A stretch of DNA of 64,000 bases from Gymnogyps californianus (GCF_018139145.2 NC_059483.1:1-64000), one strand, 5' to 3'. Shown: positions 37,165-50,849, numbered from the stretch's first letter. Notes: generated by a model from the letters alone, not told the origin. A program made the numbers and translations.

Positions 37165-38985
37165 TGTGAGTTCATCTAAAAATAACTTTGTTGCAAGGAC
37201 TTCCTTTTGGGGAACAGCTCCGTTTTGATACAGAAAAGAGACAATCTTTATAGGCTCAAGACACTTGCAAAAACATCCACCTTTATGGGATTTTTTTAAA
37301 CAGGTCTGCTGCACTTCAGGAGGTTTGCCTGTCCCTAATCTGATCACAGAGTTTTGCAGTTATCACTCATAAATAATAGCTCCGTGTCCCTACCTTCAGA
37401 CCAGACATTAAAGGAAATAGTGAGGTTTGGATCTGCCATCACATATATAGACTAGCCTGTCACTACACCTCCCAATATGTGCCCCAAAGCCATACACAGG
37501 ATAAAGTCTTTTACTTTTCCACCTTCCTCCTGTCTTAACTAGGAACTGAATGGAAATCCTAGATGGAAAATCCCCTAGTCTTAGAGGAACGTACAATACA
37601 TGGCTGGATTACAGAACTGCAGCTGTGTGTGAACAACCCTACCTCTTTCTGCATCTTTAATTTGTATTGGATTTTGTTTTGCAGAACAAAGCAGAACATG
37701 AAGTAGCCTATTGAAGCTGTCATATTGCGGTGAATTTCATTAAAACCTTCCTAGTTTCTTTATAATGACCCTACCGAATGCTTGACTACTTTTACTGTTG
37801 CCCTCTACTGCTTTCAGCAATTGCCTCAAGATGTAAACATGTTCATATATCAATGCAAAGCCATTAGATTATGAAAACAGAGGCCACTGCAAAGGGCACA
37901 ATCAGCTTCTGGTCTTGGCTGTGAAAGCTCTGTCCTTCATTAGTGAGTGTTCAGAGAAAGTTAACTTTCTTCTCTTCAGAAGTCATCTGTGAGCCTTTTT
38001 TCCTTCAAGGAAAGGCCAAATGCAAGATACTACTGATGAAGTATGAAAGAACCATGCCTATGTACAGGACAAGCAATCAGTGTTTACCAGGGACACTTTC
38101 TGAATGGGGAGTGGGGATGAGGGACAGGCAGTTATTATCATCAGCCAGCCACACTGAGCATTCCCAGCTTGATCCTCAGCACTGAAGAATTCTTCTGAAC
38201 CTTGAATGTATGAAATCCAGATGCAAGCCATGATCTGGAGAGTCAGCCTGGGACTGAGGAACACACTGGAAGTCAAATTCTTCCCACTTCTATACAGGTC
38301 TGCATTGTGCTTGTCGCAGGTTCAACTGTTCATCATGTTAAAATTGATCCTTTGATAGCTCTTGAAAATACAGAGCTGTGTTCAATGCTTGCTATTCTGC
38401 TATGGAACAGACATACTTGATAAGGGTCAAAAAGCACGTCAGCTGCTGGGAATGTTTAGAAGAGGAAGAAACAATGAAGCAGACATCATTATTCCAACAG
38501 AAAAAGCAATGCTGTGGTAACACCTTTAATACCATGGTCCTGCGCCATGTCAGAATAAGGCTATAAAACTAGAAAAGGTAAAGAGAAGAGTAAATGGGAC
38601 AACTAAATCTGTGGAGTGACTTTGGTTATCCCAGCAACTCTTTTCCAGGGTCAGGACACGTGGTTTGTTTAATTGTTCTTTAGACAATGTGTTCAGCTCT
38701 CCTCTGATACTAGAATAGAAGATAGCAAATGAAGCTAGAAAACACTAGATTTAAAACAGACAAAAGTGCTTTCAAGAAGTGCTTTCACACAATGCCTGGT
38801 GAAGCCATAGTAAGATGAAAAGTTTAAATACATTCAAAAATTGATTAGGCACATCCATGAAAGAAAAATCCACCAAAAGCTTTTTAACACAAAGATACCA
38901 TTTTTGGCTACAAATGAACTAGAGGATGCTGGAGAGCGAGAGTATTCTCGAGGAGGATAGTGATACGCACATTGCATTCTCATAC
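37165..38985. other. Non-coding DNA, no gene recognised
   Basis: Only short frames, none recognisable. It contains a CACGTG E-box at 38658-38663 and an inverted ATTGT-7-ACAAT pair at 38672-38688, described under findings. Confidence 0.4.
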
Positions 38986-39017
38986 TCCCTGCTGTTCATC
39001 CACTTTTGGCCAACCAG

Positions 39018-39075
39018 CTACAAGACACTGAGCCATTGGTCTGACCTAGTACAATAGCTATTTATGTTCTTACGA
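39018..39075 (+). mobile_element. Ancient CR1-like LINE/SINE 3' tail, second copy
   Basis: ACAAGACACTGAGC, CCATTGGTCTGACCTAGTA and CTATTTATGTTCTTACGATG match the same reptile CR1-like 3' tail found at 18338-18424 (...ATTGGTCTGACCCAGTATGGC...TTCTTATGTTCTTA). The shared core CATTGGTCTGACCTAG and the terminal ATGTTCTTA make the match convincing. Both copies are in plus orientation. No body of the element is evident to the left. Confidence 0.65.
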
Positions 39076-39079
39076 TGCT

Positions 39080-42000
39080 GAAGCTAAGCAAACCTTCTTC
39101 CATGCCTTCCTAGGGTGTCACAAACTTACTCATTGCATTATCCTTACTCAGGTTGTGAGAGAGAGAGGAGAGACAACCTGTTGTTTGATGCCACCTTCAG
39201 TCATTTCAGAGGCCAGTCAGGTATGAACTGGAAACTTGAGCTGAAAGTCTCTAAACTGCCTCTCTCTCTCTCCCCTTTTCCTGCCTACCCAGATCACACA
39301 CTGCTCAAGTTTTGCCCCCAGCACAGTCTGTATGAAAAAAAAATGGGTCTGCAAGTTTTGCCTCATTATAGGCAAGCATTAAGTAATGGCAAGCAGGCAG
39401 CCAATTAACTGAATAGTTACTAAGATTCCAGCTGTAAAAAATACATCACTTTTTAGCTTCTCAGTTTTGTTGGTTACCCATGTTTGTCTGAGAATCAAAA
39501 AAACCCCTCCCCAACATCCAAACACATTTTAAAATGCCCACTAATCACTGCAAGTGTTACAGCAGCAGAAAAAAAGGAAAACAAGCAGCCCGTAATTTTT
39601 ATGGCCTCCTTTGTCACATCTGTGCCTAAAATAAATCAGCCAAATAAAGGTTTTAATTTCACATTAGTGCATACAGCAGTTTATTGAGTTTATGGCTGAT
39701 GGTTAAGCTTTATGAACGCTTAGTATTTCAGTGCTACAAGGAAAGAAGTGCTGAGCACAGATGTTCGCAAAGAGTGATAATAGGATAATAAATTACTGCA
39801 AGGTAAAGACAAACTCTCAACACCATAGACTTATTGCTCTTATTTATGCAGCAAAAATATCTTAATACATTCAGTACTAAGTTGTCAGCAATGCCTGGCT
39901 GGTGCTGCAATTGGCAGAGATACAGCGCGCTATGCCTGAGGACTAAGGGATGGTTTTGTCATTGTTCGAGTCAGCCTGGTGGAGGCATTTCTCATATCTA
40001 ATTCTTTGAGTTTTCCTTTGCTGCCAGCCCCAGCTGAAGTCTGATGACAAAGAAGTAAGTTTTGGAGATGGCAGAGGCTGGGAGGGGGCTGAAGGAGTTG
40101 TGTTCCCTCTCGAAGGGCAAGGCAAAGCAGTTCTCCTCATGTCACCACAACGCTGGGGAAGCGACGGCTGGGGAATAAGAAGGCGGTTTTAAAGAAATGG
40201 GATGGATGGCTCCATTAGGAGCACAGGATCTGAGCCCCTTGAACTTAAAATTAGACCAAGAAAATAAATTTATGGTAGGTCTGTGCCTAATTTCTGCCCC
40301 TCTTTCTTTTTACCACCTGCTCCCAGTGTGTGCTTGGTCTAGAGTATCAAAATCAGACAACCTGTTCCTGAGATAGACCTGGATTTCACAGCACATGCTC
40401 ATCCTGACTAACACCATGCTGCCTGCAGGCTTTCCACCTTCTCCTTGCCAGCTACAGGAAAACATCACATCTACTTTTAAGACATCAATACAAGTCAAGA
40501 ACACTTGTTGATCCTCTGTTCATCCAGGCATAGTTTTGTGCATTCAGTATGGACCAGCTGGGACAAGCAGGGAGTCCAAGCAGCCTCTCTGGTATGAAGC
40601 ATGCCACTTCTCACAATCACCCTCCTGCATATTGGCTATTTTCTACCAGGTGAGAGGAGGAGTGCAAATTCTTCTGGCAGCAGCTATGTTATGGTACATG
40701 CCACCTGGGCACATTCCTCAGCATGCCTCTGGCAGCTGCCAGCACTCAACACTGCTCAAATAGCTCTCTGCCCCATAGGGATTTTCTGATTTTCTTGTTT
40801 CTTCCCAGGAGATTTTAAGTGAACTTGATGGAGCAGAAGGTGAAGAGAACATGTCTCCGTGGGCACTGGTTTGGTTTGGAGCACAAAGTTTAACTTCAGC
40901 TCAACACCCTTCTGCAAAGACCTACAAATACTACCAAACTACAGCAGAGGCTGCAAGCAAGTGAAAAGGCTAATTAAACCTCCTTTTTCATTTAGAAGAC
41001 AGAAACTCCCTAGGAGACAATTGTATTTAACAAGCACGGGAAAAAAAATACATTAGGAGCAATCAACACAGAAAAGGTGCTCCTCCTTTTATGCCAAGTT
41101 CAGTACTTTCCTGTTCCTTCTTTAAAATCTTTTCTCTAGATCTATGAGACAAAATCTGACAATGAAAGGAATTTTCCTGTGTCCCTCATAGGCAGGAGAC
41201 AGGGATGTGTTTAAAGACTGATCTAGTATACAGGAACCCTCCTTACATAACCACAGGGATGTAATTTATATACCTGGGTCTTACCTTCCCACCGTAAATG
41301 ACTTTGAAGCCCCTCAGGACGGGAACACAAAGACAAATCCAATCCTGTGCATGTGCTGCTCAGACCCTCTCTCCTCACAGTGACATTTCCCTCCTGAGAG
41401 CAGAAAGATGTGGGGCCGCTGTAGGGTCACAAGAACCAGAACACAATGAAGGAGGGGGTGGCTCAATAGGCAATATATTTGCAGCATTGCCTGGTCCTTC
41501 AATAGCTCTTAAGTGCAAGAAAATTATCTGTGACTCTTTTGACATGAAGTGACAGCCAGTGGCACTTGAGGTGTTACTGGCTTTGATTTCCAGCACCCAG
41601 AATATTACCCTGAAGAGGTACAAATGTTAGGTGTTTGCTCCTGAAAGCTGCATTCTCTCCTAACAGGGGCTACTCAGAGACTCACAGGAAGCTCATGGGG
41701 TTGCTTTTATTCAGTGCTTTCCTGTCACTGACAGAGGTTTTCCTTCTTTGACTGACCTACTTGTGTCAGGGGACCAGAGAAGGAACACATGAGAAGGCTG
41801 CTTGCTTAGATCTCTGTAAAACAGGTGGCAAGGCAGAAGAAGTGAGTGAAATATCTACAATGGTGTTGGAAATGCTTTTGCTTCCAGTTTTATGAACTGG
41901 CTTCTATCACAGAAAAAAACAGGTGGAAAGGCTGAAAGTGCGATTTCCAAGTGAAAATGTGTCCATATCGCAAGCCTGCGATGTCACCTCCTTTTACCAC

Positions 42001-45000
42001 GTTAAACAGTTGAACCCACAACATCACTTTAATTCAAGCCTATTGACAATGCTGGTAAAGGACGAGGAAACCAGCAACTACAAGCTGAAAATAGCACTGT
42101 GCCTACCTTTGCTTCACACTTGTGATGAAGACAGATGAAAATGAAAGCATATTAAATGCTGGTGCATGTATGAGGTGGCTATGTGAGTCACATGTGCATG
42201 CTGTGTTCGGTCTGAACCTGAGAGTATTGACTGAAGGGAAACTTGTTTATTCAAAACTGGCACAGTCCTTTACACAGTTTATCCATATGATCACTCTGTG
42301 GTCACTGATCCTGGTTTCAGAATTTAGTCAGCACATTAGGCAACCAGCTATTGGGGACCTGCTCTGACAATTTTTGACTGAGTGACAAAGTTAGATGAGG
42401 ACTTGTGCAGGAGAATAAGGCATGGCTCAAACCAGGACCGGGAAAAAGCTAAGCAAGGCAAAGCTCCACAGCCAGCTACAAGCCAAGCAGCCACCAGGAA
42501 ATAATAAGCAGTCACTGTTGCCTATTTTAACTGATGTGGTATTTCTCATGCTCAGGATAGAGACTGGAAGCAGGCATTGCAAAGCCACCATTGTCACATC
42601 CTTCATTTTTTAATGATGTTCTTAAGTGAAGTGTTTGTTTTGTGGAAAAGGCACAAATTAATAATTTCCACCTTTTCCCGCTCTCCCTCCTCAAAACATT
42701 TCAGACAAACTGGCCTTTTTCAATAGAAATCCCTTTTAACCAAAGTGTCCTGAGTGGCTGATCTTGTGAATAGAGGCCTGAGATATAAGGCCATAGTAAC
42801 AACAAAGTCTCAACCCAAAGGCTATTAAAATCTTGAATGGAGCTTGATGTCCACCTCAGACACCAATGTGCAGAGGCTGAAACAGTAGCATTACCTCCCT
42901 AGTTAAATAAGTCAGCTTGGAGGTAGCCAGGGAGAGGGGTTTCTCAGAATTTCTTATCAGCATCTTGTCACACAAGCAACTAAATAAGGGTCTTACCACT
43001 CCCTTTGCAGGGATAAGATAATTCATGTTTGGGTAATTATTTTCTGTGCATCTTGCAAATACATTGAGAGGAGCCTAAATTTTCTCTTTAGTTGATACCT
43101 CTACTAAAGAGAATTGGTCCAGAAAGAAAGGTTTAAAAATGTCTCAATTTCCTCCTTTTGCCTGAGAAATTTTAAAGCCAAATGCCTGATTATAGTTCTC
43201 CCATTGGGAAAGTAATACAGCATCGGTGGACTCACTCCCAGTCACAGCTATCAGCCCAGCTTGAATGTCTCATACTGGGTACTCAGAGCTAACTCTTAAC
43301 CCATAGATGTTTTTAATATTAAAAAAAACGTTGGGCAATTTGCCGTCTGCCTAAAGACGCTGCTCCACTTTATCTGTTTGTTCATTATTACTTGGTATAC
43401 AATACTCTGAGGCAGATTGCACATACGTGCAAAGCAGAATGTAACAAAGGAAGGAATCAAATACAGTCCTCTTGGCTCTTTGGTTTGCTAAAGCCTGATG
43501 ACAGTTCTACTTCTGCCACACACCTCATTATTTAGCTTACAAATTCATGATTTTCACTGTAATCTTGCTGGGTCTTGGCACAGGTGTAGAAAAGGCTTGT
43601 GCTCAAGCTGAGCAGTAAATAACTGAACTAGCAATCATGAGAACTAATGTCAACGCTTCCATGGCTGTTTCATAGTGCTCTGTGTTGAACCAAGGCATGA
43701 GATCTCCATTCTTTTATTAGCTCTCCTGAGAGAGATAGGATTGTTAATATTCATCTTCCTCTGATATGATTTGGTTTCAGAGACTCCATGGGAACCAGCC
43801 AGATTAGAATAATAAAATAATAGTAAATTGCTTGTGGCAGAAATTGTATATAAAGTCCCTCTAATACATTCAGTCTCTGGACAGCAACAAGAACATGATA
43901 ACTGAATTAGACTTTTAACAAGATTTCGACGATTGATGAAGCAAATACAACCTTTAAAACAAAAAGTTCCCTCCCCCTCCAGTCATGTCTGCGCTGTCAG
44001 TAGAGACACTTCCTTCATGAATTAGTCTCTCTATTTATGTATTGCCTTTCTCAGTGTTCCCATTTGCCACAAAACCAGCTTATTTTGTTCTGGCATTATT
44101 AAAATTACTATTACCATTGCAAATGCTTCCAAGGGAGATAATATTAATAACAGTCTCTTCCATCAGATCCTGTCAGTTCCTGGGGTGATTAATATTCCTG
44201 TCTACAAGAAGCGTTATATCATTTACAGAGAGCATATTGCTTGGCTCGCAGGCTATTCTTCATGGTCTGTGATGAGTGCATTGTGATCTGCCATTATTGC
44301 ATTACTGTTTACACAGCTTGAGATGCCTCATAAAGCAGTTAGGAATGAGTCGAAATTCAGATAGATTCAGATCTGGGAAATGAGAAAACCTGACACAAAG
44401 ATCTTCAGGCTGTTTGGCCCTCTTCATCCCCCACATCACATCCCCACTGACTGTTGCTGTCGTCTTTTCCCTATCTGGGATGCAGATGGCAGCTGCATTT
44501 TTGTATGTATGGCCAGTGAACCCATCCTTGCAAGGATGATCATAGGCAATCTGCTGGCTCCAAAGCACCATGGGCTCCTTACAATTGTTTTCTACATAAA
44601 TACCATACTGTGTCTGTGGGGAGCTGCTACTCTATTTTGAGAAAAGTCACTTCAACTCCTTGGCAAGAACTGTCTAGGAGGAATCAAGATCAGTTTTTAT
44701 TTTCATGGAAATAGCCATAATCTGGATCTCCCCAGGAAGCCTGGTGATCCACTCTCACTTGTGTAATACAGACCTGAGTGGAGCAATCTTTATTCTGAAC
44801 ACAAGCCGTTCATGGAGTCTATTCCAGAACACTCAATGAAAGGTGCACTTTAATTTATGCAGATTATATACAGCATGTGAGTTCAACGGCAAGTTGCCAA
44901 GGCAAACCCAAGGGCAAATCTTACTTCCACAAAGTCTGGTCTGTGCCATAAATGATGGCCAAAGGTATCTGATTTTCCAGTCTGGTCTGAAACAAATGTC

Positions 45001-48000
45001 CAGGAAGATTTGTCTTCTCAACATCAAAGCCAGCTGATGGCTCCTATGCTTTTAGTGCATAGGTTACAGATTATTTAGATCACCTTGTTTCTCAAGTGGT
45101 TGCCCCCAAAGATCTTTATGGACGCAGTCAAACCTTACTGACATCATGGGGTCAAAGCTGCACAGGAAAGGAGTCAGGGAATCTGGAAGGACAGGTGGAT
45201 TGCCATTCAGTGACAGGTTGGATGCAGATGTTGGAAACCTTAGGTAAGCAAAAGCAAGTTCACTGATTCACAGCAGAAGAAAAAAGATAGCAGCAGCAGC
45301 AGAAATAACATCTTAAAGACTAAAGGACTCACTAATTCCCTCTCTTGGATATATACCCCTGTAGACAAGTGTAGGAATGCAAGCGAGATAACTTCCCCTC
45401 TAACCCTGGAGCAGAACACAAGCTGTGACTTCTGGGTCTGTAGAATATCCAGCAATGGGGAGGTGGCAGGGAGTGTATGATGTAGTGTCAGAGAGCAACC
45501 ATGACAGAGGACAGGGCTGGTGGCTACAGAAATACTCTGCATGGCTAGGATAGAGTGGCTGTACAAGGTACTCTCTAAGCCACAAAAGATGGCAAATCCA
45601 CTTCAAACATGGATATAGGAGAGGTATTCAAACAACAGGGACTTGTTACTAATCTCAGGCGCCATTCCCATTGCCAACAACTGGAGCTGGCTGTTTATTT
45701 AACTTTTTGAAAATAGTAAATTAACCAAAAAGTGAACTTAACGTGGACTAGATTTACTCAGGTCTGACAAATTACTTTAATTTTAAAATAAATCTAAGGG
45801 AAGACCTCTCTGAAGAACATGAAAAAAAATACTTTAATGCCTTTTAAATAAACCATTTCATCTGAAAAATATAAAAATGTTTCCTCTCAGTGCTCCCCCA
45901 GACAAATCTTTCCAACTCCTCATTTTTAAGGAACATTTTCATTTTAAAATCTGTCCTGAAGGGCGAAGAAAAAATTTTGGAAGACATAGATAATCACAGA
46001 AATAAAAGGAAAAATGAAACATTCCATTCAAGTTAAAAGAAGCACTTTGGGTGGATTTTGAGATGACATTTTCTGAGCTGGATTTCTGTTCTTGCCCAAA
46101 ATAGTCAGCTTTAGTTTAGCTTGGACTAAACCAATCTTCCTCATATCCTCTTCACAGGTTTTTGGACAAGACACTAAACTGAAAGATGAATGTTTGTCCA
46201 ACTGCACCAATGATCTCACAAAGTACTAAAGCTCTCAAATACATTAATTGTATGAATTTATTTAGTACAAGCATACCAAGGTTAGTATTTCACTAGAACT
46301 GGTATGGAAGAAATGAGAAATCCAATCTTGTCCATTCATTGAAAACAGCCAAGGGGACTCTTTGCAGTTTGCAACTTTCCACTACTGAGCTAGAAGAACA
46401 TGGTCAAACTTCCAGTCTGGAACACATTTCTATAGCTTAATTGTAAACTCTTGGAAAACCAGGTTTTATAATACAAACACTGACAAGCCCTGAATATTCA
46501 GTGGATACAAGTCAGCACCACAAGGAAAACCAATTAAAATCAGGAAATATATGGCCAGCAGAGGTGGTCTGGTCACTGGTACAAGGCATCCACTTTGTGG
46601 CATGCAAGGCGGACTCCAAGGGAAGCATTGTAGGAAACAGAGGCAACAGAGAAATTGTGTAGCTAGGCTGGACTTGGAAGCGCTCCAGAACATGAAAGGC
46701 TAGGTTGGTGAGGGACACAAAAGCTGGAAGACACTGGACCCACCTTCAAGTGCCTTACAGGAGATATGGGTTAAAACAGTTCCTAGGCTAAGTTGTTCAG
46801 TATTTTGTCCCTCTGTACAGCTTATTCCATAGGCTCGTATACACAGAGAGACAACTTCCCATTAAAGAGACTGCAGCTAGCCCTGGACATGGAAATGCAG
46901 AGCCAGCAAGGTTCACACCCCCTTCAATCACTTCTGAGGGGTTAAATATAATCCAATCCTTTCTGTTTGGACAAGTTTAGTCTTTTTAGAGAAAGTATGC
47001 TTAAGGTTTGGGGTTTTTTTTGTCATGGATAGATTTTTGACATGAATAGTTTGGATATTTCCCCAATAAATCATCTTGCTTGCATTCCTCAGGTCAGCCT
47101 GCTGATCAGGTCACAACCTGAACACCTGAGTCAAGCTGGAATCACATCCAGGCTGATAAGTCCTTTCTTCCGAACCAGTCATCCACCTGCACAAACCTGC
47201 AGGAATCACAAATATGTCTCTGCCTTCAATCCCACAAAGAGCCTCACTCACAAGTATGCTAACTGCTTTTTCAGGCTCCTAAAACAATGCACACAACCCC
47301 TGTCTTAAAAATATATATTCTCTAATTTGAAAAGCTGTTTCTTACATGAATCCTTCATGATAAAAGATACACATGTCCTCTGAATTCACATCAACAACAG
47401 AAGTGTATGTTTGCATATTAAAAGCACTCCCACTCCAGCATGTATTCAGGTAGACACAAGCATTTCTGATATCCAGCAGATGTCAAAGCCTAGAGTGCAT
47501 TTCAGGTCATACAGATTTCTCTCAATAACTGTTATTTTCTGAGCTGACTTCTACAGACAGTGAGAGGAAATAAAACCAGTTTCATTTAGCTGCCGAATTC
47601 CAGTAAATAATGGACAGTGCTACAGAAGTTCTGCAGGAGTGGGCTGCGAGTGCAACTGCTCTGCCACCCTTCCCCATTTACCTTGCCTCACTGATATATA
47701 CAGCTCACAAATTTACTGAAGGCTCTGACAGTCTTGGGAACAGCTGTAATTTGCAAGCATAAATGTATCTTTGTGTCTGCATTGTAGATATTGCATAGCT
47801 CAGACATTTCAGGACAGTGCAAACACAAGTTGGGATGCTGGATACAGCATGTACAGCATTTACGGACAGCAGTGCTGAGATGAACTGCAGTGAGTGCTTG
47901 TGCTCAACTGCAAGGAGCAAGTGACAAGGCTAGCCAATTACTGTCCAATTTCTCATCCTTATAATTATCTTTGGTGCTGGATTTTGGGTCCTGACCTGGC

Positions 48001-48990
48001 TGAACTCTATGCTTTTCAACTTGCCTCATCATCTACTCCAGGCAAAACAAGGGGTTTGAAGGGTTCCTGTTTCATCCCCACACCAGGTTTTTCCTTCACA
48101 GAGGTACACATACATTTGGATATCAGTTAGTGTCACCTTGCATGTGAGGTGCTCCTTGGGAAGCTAAATTAGCTAAGCTAACTTAGCTTGGGAATCTAAC
48201 CTGAGCCATACGTGAATTGCCCTGCTACAGGAGGAGACCTCTCCTTAATAGAGCTGAAATGAGCTAAATCCAGTCATTGAAATTGGATTCAAGAGTTCCT
48301 CCGTGCCATGCCTGGTCTCAGGGTAAGAAGGAGGTCTGAAGTTCTCTACAGCCACTGTGCCTAAGCTCATCTTTCTAGCCATGAAAGCTGACTATGCTCC
48401 TTCTTCAGTCTCTGCTAGCTGTACCTGTAAGGTACAGATCTTTGCATCATGCCCTATTTCCTCATCTGAGGCTAAATCAAAGCCTTCAGTCTCAATATCC
48501 ACACACCTGGAAGCTCCATACTCTTTTTTTTATATATTGGGACTAGCTAAAAAAAGATGTAAAAACATAGTGGTATTGACTTAATAAATCTTAACGAGTC
48601 ATTAACTTAATATATACAACCAATGTGTTTTGTTACGCTTCATACGAGCCTGTCATGAGTATAAAGAAAAATTCACGCAGCTTTGTTTATACAGAAATCT
48701 GTATCTCTGACAGCATACTCCACAGTGGTGTATTGCTTGTCATGACAGAGGCATGAAAGATATATGGAAATATATCTCCCTGAAGATCACCACAAGCAAA
48801 CCGTGCTTGTGCATGCAGGCAGAACAAGAGTCACGCTGTGGAAGCAACAGTATCTTGGACTGTGGTATTATGTCAAGGTGACTTTTAAGTTCCCAGTCAG
48901 ATTTTAAACCCACTAGTTGTCACCTAGTAGCACTCCCACCTCCAGACAGTGCAAAAAGGTGTTCCCTTTCATCCCTGAAGAAAAGGCAAA
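39080..48990. other. Non-coding DNA, no gene recognised
   Basis: No frame exceeds about 110 codons and none resembles a protein. AT-rich, TAAT-rich blocks at 39590-39930 and 43790-44310 are candidate regulatory elements, given as findings. A (GCA)4 run lies near 45290. No LTR or LINE body was recognised. Confidence 0.45.
48161..48189. repeat. 29-bp near-perfect inverted repeat
   Basis: AAGCTAAATTAGCT and its near reverse complement AGCTAACTTAGCTT flank a central base. Apart from the centre, only one base pair (positions 8 and 22 of 29) is mismatched. It could form a hairpin or bind a dimeric factor; function unknown. Confidence 0.85.
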
Positions 48991-48997
48991 ATGGCGA

Positions 48998-49112
48998 ATG
49001 CTCCCATTTTACAGTGGAGATACATGTCCTTTCTGAGGATAAGGCAAAGAATTTGATGAACTAGTGAGTACAGAAGGCACTTACTGAATTGAACTCACAA
49101 GTCCTTGGATAT
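48998..49112 (-). mobile_element. MIR-type SINE fragment, antisense
   Basis: CTCCCATTTTACAGTGGAGATAC matches the antisense MIR 3' block. To its right, GAACTAGTGAGTACAGAAGG and GAATTGAACTCACAAGTCC fit the next blocks (CTAGTAAGTGGCAGAG, GGATTCGAACCCAGGTC). Old and diverged. Confidence 0.5.
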
Positions 49113-49114
49113 CA

Positions 49115-50780
49115 GTAATACTTAGGACAAGTATGACATAAAGATTTTGCTTTTACTACAAAAGAGATATTAAAATTTTTATCTTTGCCATGGGGCTTAT
49201 AGTATCCCCAAGGCTTGCACTGGAGCTTCCCTTCACTGTAAGACATTTCAGAGCTGCCAGCAGTAAATGTCAGGCACTTAACAGTGCTCATGTTAGTGCC
49301 GTAAGGTGATGATACCATTCAGAAAAACTAGAGAAACGGCCTATCAATTTCTAGCCCGGCTGCTTATGCAGCACAGATATGTTTAGCCCCAGTGAAGAGC
49401 AACAGGGCTTCATTGACTTCAGCAGAACTGCTGCCACTTATATTGAGAGACATTTCTCTCCATTAGTTGTACATAAATTACCTCTTTGAAATGGTTGAGC
49501 TCTAATCATGGGCTTTATCCCTGACCTTCGAGCAAACATGTATTTAAACGCTGTACATCTCTTGGTAGTGTACCTGCATGAGGGTTCATGACGTTGAGTC
49601 CATGTTATCTCTTCTCCCTAAGGCACATTAATGCTTTTAGGTTGGCGTCCAGCAGAAAGGCAGATGGTTTGCCCTGCACCACTGCCTTCGTAATGCCCTA
49701 ACTCTGTGATTGCTAAAATAATTTAATAATAATTTGTCTCATCCTTTTGGGGGGAAGCAAACCTCCCTAAGAACTACTTGCACAGGCTATCCATGCACAG
49801 AGAACAAACAGGGTAGAAAGTAGGTCAGAAATGTGGAGTCTTTGTGGTTTTAGAAGGCTTCACATTCTTCCTTGTAAATGTCCATGAAATAACTTTGTTT
49901 TACCAGCACATTTCACCAGCAGAGAACTGCTAAAAGTGTATGATGTCATACATCTATTAAAGGGAAGGCCGTCAAAGAAGTTCCCTGGTTATTCTTAGTG
50001 CTGGGTTACTGTTTGTTAACAGTGCTCTCTTTCAGCTTCTTGAAGACCTCAGTATCCTCTTTGGGTGATAATTATGAAAGTAACTTCAGAGAAATCAACG
50101 TATTGGCTGAATCAGAGAAAAGGCAGAGAATATAACTGTGATCTCATTTGTTCTCCACCAGCAGTAGCCATCAAATCATCAACTGCTCCTTTGCATCCCC
50201 TCAGATGGTACCCAAGATAACCAAGTCTTGGTAGAAGAAGAAAGCTAAAAGATTCCATAAAAGGGTAAGACTAAACAAAGTGAGCATTAACAACCATAGG
50301 ATGGTCCTGGCTGTTTGTAGACTAAGGTGACAGACTTGCATGAAAATCTGCGTAATTAAAAAGGCTCCTACACTCAAAGGTCACCATTGACACGACTCTG
50401 CTAAGCCACTCACCAGGAAGCAGGAAACTCTTGGTGTGTACTAAGCAATACTTGGGTGCTCTGGTCATCACTTGTGTGAGCATTGGCAGGTGTTACAGGC
50501 TTCAGTGGCTGAGCTGCTTTTGTGATCAAATGATGCTTTAAGGAATAAAAGTGTGCTGGTGACAATATCTCCAAGGTAAATGAAAGCACAGTGAATCCAA
50601 GAACCATACGTCTCCAAAGCTCTCCCTTGCTCCAAACACACAGGCCTGCTCTCAGCTCTTACAGGACACCCAAATACTTTGGGCAAAGTCTGGCAAACAG
50701 CTCACCTTTCCTGAAGTGCTTTTGCATTTGCAGCTACTTTGTTGAAAAGTTCAAATGTTATAAAGTCAGGATGCTTCAGA
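49115..50780. other. Non-coding DNA, no gene recognised
   Basis: Short frames only. An AT-rich block at about 49460-49740 is a candidate regulatory element. A stretch at 49390-49450 (GGGCTTCATTGACTTCAGCAG) faintly recalls an old reptile repeat but is too weak to call. Confidence 0.4.
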
Positions 50781-50784
50781 CCTA

Positions 50785-50849
50785 ACCTCTTTCTGTTCCC
50801 AATCTCTTTCTATTCCCATCTCTTTCTATTCGCATCTCTTTCTATTCCC
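50785..50849 (+). repeat. Tandem repeat, 4 x 16 bp pyrimidine-rich
   Basis: Units of ATCTCTTTCTATTCCC at 50802, 50818 and 50834 differ by one base (C to G at 50832). A fourth, more diverged unit precedes them at 50785. It is a small pyrimidine-rich minisatellite. Confidence 0.92.

Noticed and set aside
37790..37815. CTCF-like TGCCCTCTACTGC
   Set aside because: One partial match to a degenerate motif without conservation or binding data is expected by chance in 64 kb.
50785..50849. CRISPR-like short repeats
   Set aside because: The 16-bp units are directly abutting with no spacers; this is a minisatellite in a vertebrate genome.
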